From contig JBIOWC010000458.1 in assembly GCA_044868105.1 (NCBI GenBank), positions 1 through 6,776 on the forward strand: a stretch of 6,776 nucleotides of DNA, given 5' to 3'. This stretch comes from JBFMDH01 sp044868105. GTDB taxonomy: Bacteria; Acidobacteriota; Blastocatellia; UBA7656. Below, piece by piece: positions 6,701 to 6,776 of this stretch. The position numbers and the translations under genes were made by a program. The stretch's first letter is position 1. Every line of letters starts with the position of its first letter. The notes under the pieces were generated by a model, which had not been told where the DNA came from, did not search any database, and saw only the letters and a program-made list of their open reading frames with translations.

Positions 6701-6776
6701 CGCTTCCGTGGCTTCGCGAAAAAGTTCAGCCTGACGAATGGCGAAGGCTGCCTGTTCGGCGACCGCGGCGACAATA
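3776..6776 (-). CDS. Hybrid sensor histidine kinase, GAF-GAF-GAF-PAS-PAS-HisKA-HATPase-REC (5' end missing)
   Basis: The frame is open to the right edge, giving 999 residues (numbered from the codon at 6775-6773); the TTG at 6685 is internal, not a start. Residues 1-20 (VAEQAAFAIRQAELF) are the last helix of a GAF domain that lies upstream. Two full GAF domains follow (about 43-202 and 220-375), then PAS domains (about 380-505 and 517-628). HisKA carries the phospho-accepting H652 in SAGIAHNFNNLL. The HATPase has N766/N770, D798 in DTGCGI, FEPFFTTK and GTGLGL, so it looks catalytically complete. A C-terminal receiver (about 882-995) has acidic E889/D890/D891, phospho-acceptor D933, T961 and K983. 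No membrane segment is visible, so this part is cytoplasmic. It would sense small ligands or redox state through GAF/PAS and relay phosphate to its own receiver and onward. The first PAS has three cysteines (C423, C424, C435) and an extra loop at about 471-489. The ligand and output partner are unknown. Confidence 0.93.
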   Translation of the reverse strand, partial: IVAAVAEQAAFAIRQAELFREATEAATRANLLNQIVASMRRSLNIDEILQVAVDELSRALTVNRAYIRKFIGDDGLIVAQCLSAPELKVPNVTTRSKEYLINHLLTHQLIHTRHSVIIDNLEDFLFKNLHLHEGIQLRQMNPPNKSQISCPIFINETFWGVVSIAQTDRERKWTKNEITLVEEVTAHLEIAISHSQLYEEAQQAAKVESLIRQLTESLNQSSRINEIYHIVAQELGKHLAADALFIFSTNLETSDWQIECAYSQGEPFQPPQLRVNFAQLLPLNPFIKEDVVVLNDLEHHNDLEPYREIYPRLNEVKAYASIKLSYKENIKIGIGIISKSASKQWTSQDLNILKAAVNQMGIALERAELFEQIWRGKIEWENTFDALTDGLLIFDRNGILRRVNAVGMKLESLSASEMLGQKCCSLLTEFEGEDCKVARVIATGKPVTFELTPEKLSRPVLITISPLTEPEKTAGGYAFSNSQNDNGQTTIGAVCIIRDLTDLRAAQASARQQKNFLAQLIEHANESIFALSKEAKLIWLNKQALKVSGCTYEQLANYGYTNYIVPDDLQSAREAFQHALTGESRTVELRTLNCSNEETSLLITYTPIYDEQHLTHVLLIARDITEQKLMNERTAQDEKMRALGQLSAGIAHNFNNLLAAILGNAQLLKRNNPNDKLMKQAGVIERAALDGAEMVKRIQAFANQQKEVAYEQLLVNQILQDSITLTRPIWQDEARARGIRYEVEVELPDSPIIRGAASEIREVFVNIILNALDAMPDGGSLHISGKVSDGFVVTSISDTGCGISEEVRQHIFEPFFTTKGVAGTGLGLAVSYTTIERHGGTIEVVSEYRQGSTFIIKLPIVDLSEAFFDSKRDTQANRQSRNLRILVIEDDDRVRDVLMEILRISGHRVEEAMNGTKALEFLKKSEYDLILTDLSMPDIDGWAVATAVRERWKNSKVILLTGYGSQIDNIEEHKNLIDGILAKPISMEDLNKTISDLQL

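Noticed and set aside
1..6776. CRISPR array, tRNA, rRNA or insertion sequence
   Set aside because: No regularly spaced repeats, cloverleaf, rRNA-like segment or transposase was seen on either strand.

Overview
The window is a minus-strand block of chromosomal DNA from a Gram-negative (diderm) bacterium. The mix of a TPR/TonB-C secreted protein, an OmpA-family coiled-coil lipoprotein-like envelope protein, a zinc-ribbon membrane protein with a Pro/Gln-rich tail, and a very large GAF/PAS hybrid histidine kinase resembles Acidobacteriota (perhaps Blastocatellia). That placement is inferred from protein style and moderate GC; there is no rRNA or marker gene here. No mobile element, CRISPR array, tRNA or phage gene was seen.

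All five supported genes run right to left. In transcription order: (1) 6776-3776, the C-terminal 999 residues of a hybrid sensor kinase (end of one GAF, two complete GAFs, two PAS, HisKA, HATPase, receiver), whose 5' end lies outside the window; (2) a 345-350 base intergenic gap (3431-3775) holding a structured GC-rich block, a run of GGTCAA repeats and a probable promoter for the next gene; (3) 3421-1832, an exported protein with a beta-rich N-terminal domain, a helical DUF4398-like segment, a long coiled coil and a C-terminal OmpA peptidoglycan-binding domain; (4) 1694-801, an exported TPR protein with a C-terminal TonB domain; (5) 715-218, a small zinc-ribbon, two-helix membrane protein; (6) 74-1, the first 24 codons of another exported protein, leaving the window on the left.

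The gaps between genes (345-354, 137-146, 85 and 143 bases) and the promoter-like elements ahead of three genes suggest separately transcribed neighbours rather than one tight operon. The shared theme is the cell envelope: an OmpA-type anchor to peptidoglycan, a TonB-C protein acting in the periplasm, an inner-membrane protein and a further secreted product. The kinase looks cytoplasmic in the visible part and carries its own receiver; its output partner is not in the window.

No clearly new defence or biosynthetic system is visible. The most distinctive unexplained signals are a perfect 12-bp inverted repeat with a nested palindrome ahead of the TPR/TonB gene, and an approximately 80-bp block at 3639-3718 that can be drawn as an H-type pseudoknot. 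Protein-level oddities are a shortened peptidoglycan-binding loop in the OmpA domain, a TonB-C domain without the usual proline-rich spacer, and asparagine in place of the usual acidic residue next to the phospho-accepting histidine of the kinase.
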